In this document: in pieces, positions 37,753 through 46,719 of the stretch
Layout of the letters: the number at the start of each line of letters is the position of its first letter
How positions within the stretch are numbered: the stretch's first letter is position 1
Source: Comamonadaceae bacterium
GTDB lineage: Bacteria > Pseudomonadota > Gammaproteobacteria > Burkholderiales > Burkholderiaceae_C
NCBI GenBank assembly: GCA_027488255.1
Contig: JAIYBZ010000026.1
Span: 62,001 to 126,000 of the forward strand
Length of the DNA stretch: 64,000 nucleotides
Direction of reading: 5' to 3'
Position numbers and translations under genes: made by a program
Notes under the pieces: model-generated
The model's database searches: none
The model's input: only the letters and a program-made list of their open reading frames with translations
Told to the model about the DNA's origin: nothing

Positions 37753-38529
37753 ATGAACACCACTGCAGGCTTGGAAGCCGAAGACTTTGACACCCTCGAC
37801 AACATTTTGGACGACTTGCGCGAGCGCTTTGAAGAAACGCCGCAGTGGGAATTTTGTGAGGGCTTTATGGCGGCGCTGGTCTGCAGTCGGCGCGCCATTC
37901 CCGTGGACGAATGGCTGCCCATGTTGCTGGGCATCGACGGGGATGAACCCGAAGGCGGCAGCTTTGCCGATGCTGCGCAACGCGCGCAATTTTTGGCACT
38001 GTGGCAGCGGCGGTTTGACGAGGTTCGTCTTGCGCTGGACACCCCGGTCGAAGCCCTTGACGACGACAAAGCTTATGCCCCAGAAGTGATGGATGTGCGC
38101 GGCGCCATCGCTTCGTTGCCGCCCGAAGAGCGGGAAGAAATTGACGACAGCGAGATCCCTGCATTTGCCCAAGTGTGGGCCTTGGGCTTTATGTTTGCTG
38201 TTGAAAACTGGCCCGACGAATGGGCCGCGCCCAAAGACAAAGACGCCGCCAAGTGGCACGATTTGTCGTTGGAAGCCATCGTGGCCTTGACCGAAGACGA
38301 CGCGGACGTGCCGACCCTGTCGGCCTTGTCAGAGGACGGCCCGCCCAGCGTGAGCGAGAACCGGCTGAACGCTTATGGTGAAGCGCTGTGGGCGGTGTAT
38401 GACTTGCGCGAAATTTGGCGCAACATTGGGCCGCGTGTGGCGCAAGTCATCAAAGACGCAACGCCCGGCCGCAACGACCCCTGCTCTTGCGGCAGCGGCA
38501 AAAAATACAAAAAGTGCTGCGGCGCTTGA
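37753..38529 (+). CDS. UPF0149 (YecA-type) family protein with C-terminal SEC-C motif
   Basis: 258 residues. The first 200 residues form an acidic UPF0149/YecA helical domain ([29 protein letters not shown] near residue 35, [15 protein letters not shown] near 105). The C-terminus is a SEC-C zinc motif, [19 protein letters not shown], as at the end of SecA; it may bring the protein to ribosomes or the translocation machinery. The ATG at 37753 was chosen because upstream codons overlap the PIN gene. It follows the PIN gene by 47 bases and may be transcribed with it. Confidence 0.88.
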   Translation: MNTTAGLEAEDFDTLDNILDDLRERFEETPQWEFCEGFMAALVCSRRAIPVDEWLPMLLGIDGDEPEGGSFADAAQRAQFLALWQRRFDEVRLALDTPVEALDDDKAYAPEVMDVRGAIASLPPEEREEIDDSEIPAFAQVWALGFMFAVENWPDEWAAPKDKDAAKWHDLSLEAIVALTEDDADVPTLSALSEDGPPSVSENRLNAYGEALWAVYDLREIWRNIGPRVAQVIKDATPGRNDPCSCGSGKKYKKCCGA

Positions 38530-38573
38530 ATACACCGCAAGCTGCACCACGCTCTAGAAGCGCCCCTTCAGCC

Positions 38574-39545
38574 TCACACCATCCACGCGGCCAGTGCGTC
38601 GCTGGTGGCTTGGGACAACTCTTCGGGAATGAAATGGCCCGCCGCCATCAACTGCCCTTGCACTTGGCCCGCGCATTGCGCTTGCCATAAATCAACCGGC
38701 GCAAACATGCGGTTAACCACGCCGCGATCACCCCACAAGACCAGCGTGTCGCAGGCGATTTTGTCGCCGCGTTGGCGGCTCTCGTAGTCATGTTGCAAAT
38801 CAACGCCGGCGCTGGCCCGGTAGTCTTCGGCCGCGCTGTGAATGGCAGCCGACCAGCCTTGGCGGTTCAACGTCGGGTTGCAAAAAGCGCGCTCGTATTC
38901 GGCCAAGGCCTCGGGCTCGATGTAGCCCAGGCCCTGGCTGCCCCAACCGCCCAACTTGGCATGCAGATAGGCTTTGGGGTTGCCGCCAATCATGGTCTCG
39001 GGCAGTGGCGCGGGCTGGGTCAGGTGAAACCAGTGGTAATAGGCCTGCGCAAAAGCAAAGTACGGGTCGGCCACTGGGCCCGCGACGGCTGGCGCCTTGC
39101 CCCAATGCGCACCGTACATGTCGAGCGTGGGGGCGATGTCAATCACGCAAAGTTTGCGCACACGGCTGGCATGGTCTAACGCCAGTCGGTGCGCGACTCG
39201 GCCACCCCGGTCATGGCCGCACAAAAAGAAATCGTCAACGCCCAGCGCATCGAGCAATCCGATGATCTCTTGCGCCATGGCACGTTTGCTGTAGTGCGCG
39301 TGCTGGGTGTCGCCCACTTCGTGCGACGAGTCACCATAGCCACGCAAGTCGGGCATGACCAAACGATAGCGGCCGCGCAGCTGTTGGGCCACGCGGTGCC
39401 ACATGACATGGGTTTGCGGAAAACCATGCAACAACACCAACACCGGCAGATGGGTTTGCTCGTTCCAATCGGCGCTGCGCCGATAACACACGGGCAAACC
39501 GGCGACCTCGGGGGTCAGCCGCTCGAAGCCGTCAAACCAAGCCAT
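38574..39545 (-). CDS. Alpha/beta hydrolase, haloacetate (fluoroacetate) dehalogenase-like
   Basis: 323 residues. Nucleophile Asp112 in GHDRGGR, acid Asp136 and general-base His304 (AGHFIPEE) form the triad. Arg113 and Arg116 match the carboxylate-binding arginines of fluoroacetate dehalogenase. His171-Trp172 (YYHWFHLTQPAP) and Tyr242 (EDYRAS) match the three halide-pocket residues (His155, Trp156, Tyr219 in the Rhodopseudomonas enzyme). The set is far more than an Asp nucleophile alone, so dehalogenation of fluoro- or chloroacetate is a real possibility. The gene is coupled to a Bug binding protein by a one-base TGATG overlap. An epoxide hydrolase cannot be excluded, but Tyr242 and the Arg pair argue against it. 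Confidence 0.75.
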   Translation of the reverse strand: MAWFDGFERLTPEVAGLPVCYRRSADWNEQTHLPVLVLLHGFPQTHVMWHRVAQQLRGRYRLVMPDLRGYGDSSHEVGDTQHAHYSKRAMAQEIIGLLDALGVDDFFLCGHDRGGRVAHRLALDHASRVRKLCVIDIAPTLDMYGAHWGKAPAVAGPVADPYFAFAQAYYHWFHLTQPAPLPETMIGGNPKAYLHAKLGGWGSQGLGYIEPEALAEYERAFCNPTLNRQGWSAAIHSAAEDYRASAGVDLQHDYESRQRGDKIACDTLVLWGDRGVVNRMFAPVDLWQAQCAGQVQGQLMAAGHFIPEELSQATSDALAAWMV

Positions 39546-40579
39546 CAGTCGACCTTGGCACCCGAGGCCTTCACGACCTCGGCCCACTTTTTGTGTTCGG
39601 CTTCAATCAAGGCGGCAAATTGAGCGGGCGTGTTGCCGCTGGGAATGGCACCCAATGTGGCCAAGCGCTCTTTCATGGCCGGAGAAGCGAGTGACTTGGC
39701 CACCTCTTGTTGGATGCGGTTGACCACATCGACCGGCGTGCCCGCGGGGGCCAACAGACCAAACCAACTGCTGGCCTCAAAGCCTTTCAGGCCGGCCGCT
39801 TCTTCAACGGTGGGCAATTCAGGTATGGCGGCAGAGCGCTGGCTGCTGGTCACCGCCAACGCTTTGATCTTGCCAGCCTTGATGAGCTGCATGGCCGAGG
39901 GCAAGTTGTCAAACATGACATCCATACTGCCACCGGCCAAATCCATCAGCGCAGGGCCCGAGCCGCGATAAGGAATGTGCGTCATGAAGGTGCGGGTTTG
40001 GGACTTGAACAACTCGCCCGCCAAGTGGATGGAAGTGCCATTGCCACTGGAAGCCATGTTGAGCTTGCCGGGGTTGGCGCGCGCGTATTGGATGAAATCG
40101 TTGACGGTGTTGATCTTGTTGGCCGCCGCTTTGTCGGCATTGATCACCATGACGTTGGGCACGCCGGCCACCAAGGTGATGGGGGCAAAGTCTTTGAAGG
40201 GATCGTAGGGCAACTTGGCATACAAAGCGCGGTTAATGCCGTGGGTGCCCACCGTGCCCATGAGCAGGGTGTAGCCGTCACCGGGCGACTTGGCCACTTG
40301 CTCGGTGCCCAGGTTGCCACCGGCGCCGCCTTTGTTTTCAATGACAAATTGTTGGCCAAAGGCTTTGGCCAAATCGGGCGCGATGGCGCGCGCCAAAATA
40401 TCGGTGGTGCCGCCAGGCGCAAAGGGCACCACAATTTTGACCGGCTTGTTGGGCCACGCCGATTGCGCCCACGCCAACGAAGTGCCCGACAAGACGATCG
40501 CGGCCACTACACGCAACAGCGGTCGGCGCGAAACATCTGCAAAAGTTGGAAGGGCTGAAACAACAGAACGATCGGGCAT
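39545..40579 (-). CDS. Bug-family tripartite tricarboxylate transporter substrate-binding protein
   Basis: Periplasmic binding protein of 344 residues. A signal peptide ([18 protein letters not shown], cut before QSAWPNKP) precedes the TctC/Bug fold: [27 protein letters not shown], then [28 protein letters not shown], and a [27 protein letters not shown] segment. The ATG at 40579 has an AAGGAGATCCTC ribosome site. No TctA/TctB permease lies nearby, as is common for the numerous Bug proteins of Burkholderiales. The stop overlaps the dehalogenase-like gene by one base, hinting that both serve the same small organic acid. Confidence 0.9.
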   Translation of the reverse strand: MPDRSVVSALPTFADVSRRPLLRVVAAIVLSGTSLAWAQSAWPNKPVKIVVPFAPGGTTDILARAIAPDLAKAFGQQFVIENKGGAGGNLGTEQVAKSPGDGYTLLMGTVGTHGINRALYAKLPYDPFKDFAPITLVAGVPNVMVINADKAAANKINTVNDFIQYARANPGKLNMASSGNGTSIHLAGELFKSQTRTFMTHIPYRGSGPALMDLAGGSMDVMFDNLPSAMQLIKAGKIKALAVTSSQRSAAIPELPTVEEAAGLKGFEASSWFGLLAPAGTPVDVVNRIQQEVAKSLASPAMKERLATLGAIPSGNTPAQFAALIEAEHKKWAEVVKASGAKVD

Positions 40580-40661
40580 GAGGATCTCCTTGCGAATGGT
40601 CAATCCATGATGCCACTGCCGCGCGCCAAGGCTGTCGCGCAGGCGAAGTGGGGGGCGAGAT

Positions 40662-42278
40662 TTAAGGGTTTGTCCCGGTCAACAGGGCCAGCAATGCGGG
40701 CTTTTGGACTTTGCCGAGAGCACTTTTGGGCAGCGCGTCGCGGAACTCCACACGCCGTGGCAACTTGAACCGCGCGATGCGCGATTGCAAGTGCGCCAAC
40801 ACCACCTCGGCGCTCAAACTCTGGCCCGCTGCATCGGTGGTTTTGACCAACACGGCCACGGGCACCTCGCCCCAACGGGCATCGGGCAAGCCCAGCACCG
40901 CGCACTCGGCCACGCCGGGTAAGGTGATCAACTGGTTTTCGATTTCTGCCGGGTAAATGTTTTCGCCGCCCGAGATCACCATGTCTTTGCTGCGGCCCAC
41001 GATGGTGATGCAACCATTCTCGGCACGTTGTCCCAAATCGCCCGAATGGAACCAGCCGTCTTGCAAACCCAGACCCGTATGGGCGGCGTCATGCGCAACG
41101 CCGTGAGGCTGTAAGGGCTCTGCTCCCACGGCCTCTGCGGGACGGCACCAATAACCTTGCATCACATTGGGCGCACGCAGGCAGAGTTCGCCCGTGGTGC
41201 CGTGGGGCACTTCATGCCCTGCGGCGTCGACAAACTTCACTGCGGCTTCGGGTTGAGGCCAGCCAGAAGCGCCCACATGGGCAAAGGCCTCTGACAAACG
41301 CAACACCACCGAGACCGGCCCGGTTTCGGTGGTGCCATACACCTGCCCCACCGGTACGCCACGCGCATGCAAGGTCTCCAGATAAGCCACGGGCACAGTA
41401 GAAGAGCCGGTCATGATGCCGCGCAAACACGCCAATGATGTGCTGGCCCAACGTGGGTGCTCAAACAACGCACGCATCGTGGCGGGCACCAGCAAAGACA
41501 AAGTGGGCTGACTGATCGCCAACTCGTCTAGCCACGCTGTGGGCTCAAAGCGCGGGTGCAGCACCACCTCCACCCCGTTCAGCAAAGCGGGCAAGGTTTG
41601 AATGCACAGCCCCCCCACATGAAACAGCGGCAGGGTGGACAGCACTTTGTCGGGCTGTTGCGGGTGGCTGTTGGGCGAGCGAAATTCGTGCGCCCAAGCA
41701 CTGGCCCGCGCATTGGCCATCAAGGCCGCTTGCGTGTGCACGGCCCCCTTGGGCAAGCCGGTGGTGCCTGAGGTGTAGACCAACAGCACGGGCCATTCGG
41801 CCTGCACCTCGGGCAAGGGCAGGCCGCGCGGCGATGACGTGGCAATCAAGGGGTCGTGGTGGGTGTGTCGCAAACCGGTTCGCTGCAAGGCTTGCGCCAT
41901 CGCGCTGTGCGGGGTGTCATGCACCAAGAGCACGGGCGCTGCATCGTCGATGACTTGCTGCAACTCGGGCACGGCCAAGCGAAAGTTGAGCGGCAAAAAA
42001 ATCGCCCCCAAACGGGCGCAAGCCACCAAGGTGACCAATTGCAACTCGTGGTTCAAACCCAAATAAGCCACCCGCTGTCCGGGCTGAATGCCCCAGTCGG
42101 CCTGCAAGCGGGCGGTGACGCGCTCAACCCGCCGCCACAGCTTGGCAAAGTCATACGCCAGGGTACCACCGGCTTGGTGCTCATCGCCACGAAAAGTGAT
42201 GGCGGGGTGCGCGCCACTGGCTTGCGCAATTTGCGCCAAGCGAGCCGCTAACGGGCTGGTTTCAAGGCCTGGCGTCAT
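40662..42278 (-). CDS. AMP-dependent acyl-CoA ligase (long-chain/aromatic acid type)
   Basis: ANL-superfamily ligase of 538 residues forming an acyl-AMP then an acyl-CoA. The P-loop [18 protein letters not shown] lies near residue 170, the substrate-adenylate motif [11 protein letters not shown] near 310, [27 protein letters not shown] near 410, and the C-terminal catalytic Lys in [21 protein letters not shown] near 520. The start overlaps the ACAD-fold gene by four bases. It ends the operon that begins with the NicX-like gene, so its acid substrate is probably a product of that pathway, but the residues do not identify it. Confidence 0.87.
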   Translation of the reverse strand: MTPGLETSPLAARLAQIAQASGAHPAITFRGDEHQAGGTLAYDFAKLWRRVERVTARLQADWGIQPGQRVAYLGLNHELQLVTLVACARLGAIFLPLNFRLAVPELQQVIDDAAPVLLVHDTPHSAMAQALQRTGLRHTHHDPLIATSSPRGLPLPEVQAEWPVLLVYTSGTTGLPKGAVHTQAALMANARASAWAHEFRSPNSHPQQPDKVLSTLPLFHVGGLCIQTLPALLNGVEVVLHPRFEPTAWLDELAISQPTLSLLVPATMRALFEHPRWASTSLACLRGIMTGSSTVPVAYLETLHARGVPVGQVYGTTETGPVSVVLRLSEAFAHVGASGWPQPEAAVKFVDAAGHEVPHGTTGELCLRAPNVMQGYWCRPAEAVGAEPLQPHGVAHDAAHTGLGLQDGWFHSGDLGQRAENGCITIVGRSKDMVISGGENIYPAEIENQLITLPGVAECAVLGLPDARWGEVPVAVLVKTTDAAGQSLSAEVVLAHLQSRIARFKLPRRVEFRDALPKSALGKVQKPALLALLTGTNP

Positions 42279-43567
42279 TCGTCTTTTTCACCGGGTTCGT
42301 ACAGCGCTTCGCGGCCGATGCGGTCCATGCACAACTCGGCAGTCCACGGCAACATGAGCGAGCCACAACGGGCATCGCGGTACAGGCGCTCCAAGGGCAG
42401 GCTTTTCAGCATCGACTGCCCGCCGCAAGTGCGGATGGCCAAGCGCGCAATGTCTTGCGCGTTTTCCATGATGGTGTACTGCGCGGCATAGGCCCGCAGG
42501 CGAGTGGATTTGCTGGGGTCGACCTTGGCGTCTTCAATCGCCCGCAAAAACAGGTTGCGGGTTTGCTCGAGCTTGATGAACATTTCGGCCACAGCAATCT
42601 GTTTGGTGGCGAACTGGCGGCGCTTGACAGCGCCGGTGCCCGGCATCTCGCCACGCAAATAGGCCACGGTGAAGTCGTACGCCGCTTGCGCGATGCCCAT
42701 GTAAGTCGGCGAGAGCGTCATGAACATGTGGGGCCAGCGGCTGGCCGCTTGAAAGTACAGACCCTGCGGCATGAGGGCGGCATCGTCCGGCACAAACACG
42801 TCTTTGAAGACCAAATTGCGTGACACCGTGGCGCGCATGCCCAAGGGGTCCCAGTCGCCTTCTACCGTGAGGCCGGGGGCGGTGCGGGGCACGGCCAAAT
42901 ACAGCGTATCGCGCCGAGAAAGATCGGCGTTTTCTTTTTTCTCGGTGCACAACACGCCAAAAAAATCAGCGGCATCGGACAGCGAGGCAAAAATCTTTTT
43001 GCCATTGACCTTCCAGCCGCCCGGCACCTTGACCGCCAAGGTGCCAAAGGGTTGCGCCCCCGCTGCGGCTGCGCCGCCTTCTGAAAACGGCTGCGCATAA
43101 ATGGCCCCGTCTTTCACCACGCGGGCAAAGTGCGTGGCCTGGTGCGTGCGGTGGGTGGCCCGCTGCTCGGGCGTCATTTCCAGGTCTTCGGACAGCAAGC
43201 CGCTCCAGAGCATGGTGCAGACATGCATGTTGAACGTGAGCGCCGTGGCACCACAGTAGCGCCCGATCTCGGCCGAGACCATTGCGTAAGTGGCGTAGTC
43301 CGCACCCAGACCGCCGTGCGCTTCGGGCACACACAGCGCCAGCAAGCCCGACGCGCGCAAATCGTCGTAGTTGGCAAACGGAAACTGCGCCTCGCGGTCG
43401 AGCTGCGCCGCGCGGGGTGCGAACTTCTCGCGGCCCAGTTGTCGGGCCAACGCCATCAGCTGTTGCTGTTTTTCGGTCAGGGGGTAATCGTCGCCACAAA
43501 TCGGCATGACGGTGGGCAGGGGGTTGGAAAGGTTGTTCGGCATGGTCTTGTCTTGCACGTCGCTCAT
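42275..43567 (-). CDS. Acyl-CoA dehydrogenase-fold flavoprotein without the canonical catalytic Glu (possible monooxygenase)
   Basis: 430 residues with the ACAD N-terminal helical, beta and C-terminal helical domains (LTEKQQQLMALARQLGREKFAP; IYAQPFSEGG where dehydrogenases have LTEPxxGSD; WKVNGKKIFAS). At the C-terminus, dehydrogenases usually have YRDA...YEGT with the catalytic Glu; here the segment is YRDARCGSLMLPWTAE, with Leu/Pro at that position. It may therefore not dehydrogenate acyl-CoA, and could be a two-component flavin monooxygenase related to DszC. A flavin reductase lies divergently 2 kb away. In some families the Glu sits elsewhere, so dehydrogenation is not ruled out. Start ATG 43567 overlaps the hydrolase stop (ATGA). 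Confidence 0.82.
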   Translation of the reverse strand: MSDVQDKTMPNNLSNPLPTVMPICGDDYPLTEKQQQLMALARQLGREKFAPRAAQLDREAQFPFANYDDLRASGLLALCVPEAHGGLGADYATYAMVSAEIGRYCGATALTFNMHVCTMLWSGLLSEDLEMTPEQRATHRTHQATHFARVVKDGAIYAQPFSEGGAAAAGAQPFGTLAVKVPGGWKVNGKKIFASLSDAADFFGVLCTEKKENADLSRRDTLYLAVPRTAPGLTVEGDWDPLGMRATVSRNLVFKDVFVPDDAALMPQGLYFQAASRWPHMFMTLSPTYMGIAQAAYDFTVAYLRGEMPGTGAVKRRQFATKQIAVAEMFIKLEQTRNLFLRAIEDAKVDPSKSTRLRAYAAQYTIMENAQDIARLAIRTCGGQSMLKSLPLERLYRDARCGSLMLPWTAELCMDRIGREALYEPGEKDE

Positions 43568-44361
43568 GGTTTTACGTCTTTCAAGAATTTTTCGAGTTCG
43601 GCGTTGAACGCCTCGGGCTGCTCGTAATGCAGCAAATGGCCCGCGTCGGCCAAACAGGCGTAGCGCGCATCGGGAATTTTTTGCGCCATGCGTTCCATCA
43701 CGGCAGGCGGCGCCGTGCGGTCGTGCGCTGCGGCCAAGCACAACGCCGGCACGTTGAGGGTGGACAAGGCGGCGCGTTGCTCGAACTGCACCAGCGCCTG
43801 CAAGGCGGCGCGGTAGGTGTGGGGCGGCACAGCCGACATGCTTTGGTGCGCCGACTTCAATTGGGCGGGGATCGCGTTGGCCTGATCTGCACCAGGTGCG
43901 GCCATGGTGGGGATCAGCTTGTCAGCGATGTCGCCCATGGTTTTGCCTGCTTCCAACGGCGCCAAGCGCTGCGCCAAAAACTGCTTTTGAAAATCACCGT
44001 CGGAGTTGCCAAAAGCCGGGCTAGTGGCGGCCAGCAGCAGGCCCTTGATGCGCTCTGGCTTTTGCGTCCAACCTTGCAAGGCGACCATCGCGCCCATGCT
44101 GTGTCCCACCAAGACAGCGTGATCGATGTGCGCCGCGTCCAGCATCTGCCACAAGGCTTGTGCCAAGTGGTCGAAGTCATAAGGGCTGACCATGGCGCTG
44201 TCGCCATAGCCGGGCATGTCCCAGGCCAGGCTGCGCCAGCCCAATGAGGCTACATGCGCTTGCTGCGGGACCCATCCGTGCCGGCCACCGCCCACGCCGT
44301 GCAAGAACACCACGGCGGGCTGAGTGGGCAAACCCAAGTCGGTGAATGCAGGCGGGGTCAT
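43564..44361 (-). CDS. Alpha/beta hydrolase (NicD/deformylase-like position)
   Basis: 265 residues, serine hydrolase type: oxyanion region VVFLHGVGGGRHGW near residue 18, nucleophile elbow VLVGHSMGAMVAL near 85 with Ser, a late Asp (AAAHDRTAPP) near 212 and the catalytic His in LADAGHLLHYEQP near 240. It starts 13 bases after the NicX-like stop and its own stop overlaps the ACAD-fold gene. In nicotinate degradation the enzyme after NicX is NicD, an alpha/beta hydrolase that removes formate from N-formylmaleamate. The same order here makes a deformylase or ring-fission hydrolase likely; sequence alone does not prove NicD. Confidence 0.83.
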   Translation of the reverse strand: MTPPAFTDLGLPTQPAVVFLHGVGGGRHGWVPQQAHVASLGWRSLAWDMPGYGDSAMVSPYDFDHLAQALWQMLDAAHIDHAVLVGHSMGAMVALQGWTQKPERIKGLLLAATSPAFGNSDGDFQKQFLAQRLAPLEAGKTMGDIADKLIPTMAAPGADQANAIPAQLKSAHQSMSAVPPHTYRAALQALVQFEQRAALSTLNVPALCLAAAHDRTAPPAVMERMAQKIPDARYACLADAGHLLHYEQPEAFNAELEKFLKDVKP

Positions 44362-44374
44362 CTCAACGCTTTGC

Positions 44375-45460
44375 TCATGTCAACGCCGCGTTCACGACCT
44401 GACCGGCGTCCACCACCACGGTGTCATCCAAGCGAATGGTGCAGCCGCGCATCGGCAAATCGAAATGCCCCAGGGTGTGGCGGCCCGCTACTTCGTTGGC
44501 CCCGGTGGAGTACAAAAAGTTGCCGGCAAAGGCGCGCAATTCGGTGCCGTTGCAATCGCGCTTGTCGTAAAACGCCATCGCGTCCCAACGCGCCGCCGGG
44601 TTCAGGCCAAAGCCCACATGCGAAACCGCATAGGCGGCGCGGTGGCCCTCGGCCTCTTCCCAAGCTTTGTAGTAGCCGCGCATCATGTCCACATCCACGC
44701 CCTGCCCGTCGATGGCAACCACGCTGTCGTTTTCGATGGTCAGGCGAATCGTGTCGCGCAGATAAGTTTTGAAGGTCAGGTTCACATCACCCGGGGCCAT
44801 GACCAAGGTGCCGTTGACGCTGCCTGCCGGGGGAAACGCCAGCGCCAGCCCTGCTGGCCAGTGCGAGACCATGCCGGGCTTGGGGCAGAAACCCCAGACA
44901 CCGCCGACCACAGCTTGTTGGTCGCCCTGTTTCAGGTTCACGCGCAGGTCGGTGCCAGCCGCAGATGTCACATGCATGTGTTGTGCGGCGCGGAGCTTTT
45001 TCATGGCCGAGCGCACCACGCCTTCCAGCGCGGGATCGGGCACGGTGCGTTCCAAAATTTCGGGGTGCTCATTGGACACCATCAACAAGCGCGGCATGTG
45101 CCCGTCCACGCCTTTCATGATGGTGGGCAACTCGGGGGCGTGCAACAAACCCTCAACGGTGCAATCGACCACCATGTCGACTCGCGCCAGCGCGGCCACC
45201 ACCGGACCCAACTGCGCAATGGCATCACTGGCGCCCGTGGAGCGCACCGGCGCGGGGGCATTCAGCGTGGGCGTGGTGAGGGTCAGCTCAAACACTTTGG
45301 CGCCCAAGCTTTCCAAGGCCAAGCGGGCCAACTCGACGTTGACCCGGCGCGATTGGGTTTCGGCCAAAATGGCCACCACCTCACCGGGCTGCACCTTGCA
45401 CAGCGTGAAGGTGCGGCTGAACGCCGCGAGCCATTTGTGCTCGATCTTTTCTACCAGCAT
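44375..45460 (-). CDS. 2,5-dihydroxypyridine 5,6-dioxygenase-like (NicX family) Fe(II) ring-cleavage enzyme
   Basis: 361 residues. The overall pattern matches Pseudomonas NicX along most of its length: MHVTSAAGTDLRV, HWPAGLALAFPP, GTLVMAPGDVNLTFKTY, SHVGFGLNPAARWDAM, AFAGNFLYSTGAN, LGHFDLPMRGCTIRLDD. The Fe(II) ligands of NicX (His265, His318, Asp320) correspond to His281, His332 and Asp334, with nearly the same spacing. The family looks like M29 aminopeptidases and is often misannotated as such. The ATG at 45460 has a strong AAGGAGAC ribosome site. It leads an operon with a hydrolase, an ACAD-fold enzyme and a ligase, and diverges from a flavin reductase/MarR pair. Confidence 0.82.
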   Translation of the reverse strand: MLVEKIEHKWLAAFSRTFTLCKVQPGEVVAILAETQSRRVNVELARLALESLGAKVFELTLTTPTLNAPAPVRSTGASDAIAQLGPVVAALARVDMVVDCTVEGLLHAPELPTIMKGVDGHMPRLLMVSNEHPEILERTVPDPALEGVVRSAMKKLRAAQHMHVTSAAGTDLRVNLKQGDQQAVVGGVWGFCPKPGMVSHWPAGLALAFPPAGSVNGTLVMAPGDVNLTFKTYLRDTIRLTIENDSVVAIDGQGVDVDMMRGYYKAWEEAEGHRAAYAVSHVGFGLNPAARWDAMAFYDKRDCNGTELRAFAGNFLYSTGANEVAGRHTLGHFDLPMRGCTIRLDDTVVVDAGQVVNAALT

Positions 45461-45483
45461 GCTTGTCTCCTTGGCTTGCAGGG

Positions 45484-45533
45484 CTGAATGGCTCACCTGC
45501 AGGCATGAATGGCCAGTTTATATGAAAATTCAT
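45484..45533. promoter_or_regulatory. Divergent promoter region with short repeats between the NicX-like gene and the flavin reductase
   Basis: The 95-base gap holds two similar blocks, CTGAATGGCT (45484-45493) and ATGAATGGCC (45505-45514), and an inverted repeat ATGAA-AA-TTCAT (45522-45533) in AT-rich DNA. The block ATGAATGGCC recurs in inverse orientation at 54508-54517 upstream of the 2-aminobenzoyl-CoA operon. These are candidate sites for one of the two MarR regulators; the assignment is inference. Confidence 0.45.
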
Positions 45534-45555
45534 GCAATTCAACTATGATTCCCCC

Positions 45556-46116
45556 ATGCACCCAGCGCCCCCACCCCACATCAAAGCACAGAGCCCAGAC
45601 TTTGAGACGCCACATTTCAAGCAGGCTTTGTCGCGCTTTGCCACGGGCGTGACCGTCATCACCACGTTTGCGCCGGGCGCAGCCAAGGGCGACTCGGCCA
45701 GCAGCAGCTTTGTGGGCATCACCGCCAGTTCATTCAACTCGGTGTCGCTCTCGCCCCCGCTGGTGCTTTGGAGCCTGGGGCTGGGCGCCAGCAGCGCACC
45801 GTTGTTCCATGCGGGCACGCACTATGTGGTGAATGTGCTGGCCGCCGATCAACTGGAGGTGTGCAACCGCTTTGCCTTTGGCAAGGGCGACCGCTTTGCC
45901 GACACCGCTTATTCGTTGGGCGAATCGGGTTTGCCTATTTTGGACGGGGCCTTGGCTTGGTTTGAATGCCACAACCGCAGCCGGCACGAAGAAGGCGACC
46001 ATGTGATTTTTGTGGGCGAGGTGGAGCGCTGCGGTTTCAGCGACGCCACCGCGCCACTGGTCTACCAAGGCGGGCAATTCAGTTCGACGGCACCTCTGAA
46101 CAAGACACAGCCATGA
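45556..46116 (+). CDS. Flavin reductase family protein (HpaC/FMN-binding split-barrel)
   Basis: 186 residues from the ATG at 45556; an alternative ATG at 45532 would add eight residues but lies in the probable operator. Split-barrel flavin reductase features: ALSRFATGVTVITTF near the start, FVGITASSFNSVSLSPPLVLWSL near residue 50, HYVVNVLAADQLEVCNRFA near 87 and the late F.G.VE segment. Such enzymes use NAD(P)H to make reduced FMN/FAD for a partner monooxygenase. The obvious candidate is the ACAD-fold protein at 42275-43567. Stop overlaps the MarR gene (ATGA). Confidence 0.88.
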   Translation: MHPAPPPHIKAQSPDFETPHFKQALSRFATGVTVITTFAPGAAKGDSASSSFVGITASSFNSVSLSPPLVLWSLGLGASSAPLFHAGTHYVVNVLAADQLEVCNRFAFGKGDRFADTAYSLGESGLPILDGALAWFECHNRSRHEEGDHVIFVGEVERCGFSDATAPLVYQGGQFSSTAPLNKTQP

Positions 46117-46553
46117 CCCACGAGCCAGGCTTTGTCGACGACTACCTGGCCTACTTGTTGGCCCGCGCCAGCCATTTGATTTCAAGCGAATTTCACGCCG
46201 TGGTCGAGGCCAGCGGCCTCAGCCTGATGGAATGGCGCGTGATGGCCAGTTTGTCAGGCAAGGACAGTTTGAGCATCAACGAACTCGCCAGCATCGTGCT
46301 GGCCAAACAACCCACCGTGACCAAACTGGTGGGCCGCATGCAAGACACAGGGTGGGTCAAGCGCATTGATGCATCGCACGACAAACGGCAAAGCCTGGTG
46401 AGCCTCACGGCCGCAGGTCGGCGCAAAGTGCAACCCCTGCTGAAGCAAGCCAAGGTGCACGAAGCGCAGGTGGTGTCTGACTTGGGGTCGGACTCGGCGG
46501 ATCTACTTAAGCAGATGTTGGAGAGCTTGATTGAGGGGCATGGCCGTGCTTGA
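46113..46553 (+). CDS. MarR-family transcriptional regulator
   Basis: 146 residues. Winged-helix features: LSLMEWRVMASLSGKDSLSINELASIVLAKQPTVTK with the recognition helix near residue 62, and the wing DASHDKRQSLVSLTAAGR near 92. It is coupled to the flavin-reductase gene by a four-base overlap. MarR proteins of aromatic-acid and nicotinate catabolism (NicR, PicR, HucR type) repress by sensing the substrate or its CoA thioester, so it probably controls the divergent NicX-like and flavin-reductase promoters. Confidence 0.9.
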   Translation: MTHEPGFVDDYLAYLLARASHLISSEFHAVVEASGLSLMEWRVMASLSGKDSLSINELASIVLAKQPTVTKLVGRMQDTGWVKRIDASHDKRQSLVSLTAAGRRKVQPLLKQAKVHEAQVVSDLGSDSADLLKQMLESLIEGHGRA

Positions 46554-46719
46554 TGGCGCTAAGGAACATCCGAAATTTTTTCTGCTTTAGTTTGACCGGT
46601 TGAATTACGCATCGTCAGCGCGACACCCACAACAAACGCTTACATCGAGTGGCTCAGATCAGCCCAAATCTGTCGATCAATTCAGGCTTTATACAACTTC
46701 TCACACTGTCCTTTTCCGT

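Noticed and set aside
44375-45460. Annotation as an M29 leucyl aminopeptidase
   Set aside because: The HxD pair and other segments follow the NicX dioxygenase pattern; the M29 likeness is the known family-level confusion.
44324-45487. A 387-codon plus-strand frame opposite the NicX-like gene
   Set aside because: It has no motif and no ribosome site, while the minus strand matches the NicX family with its Fe ligands.
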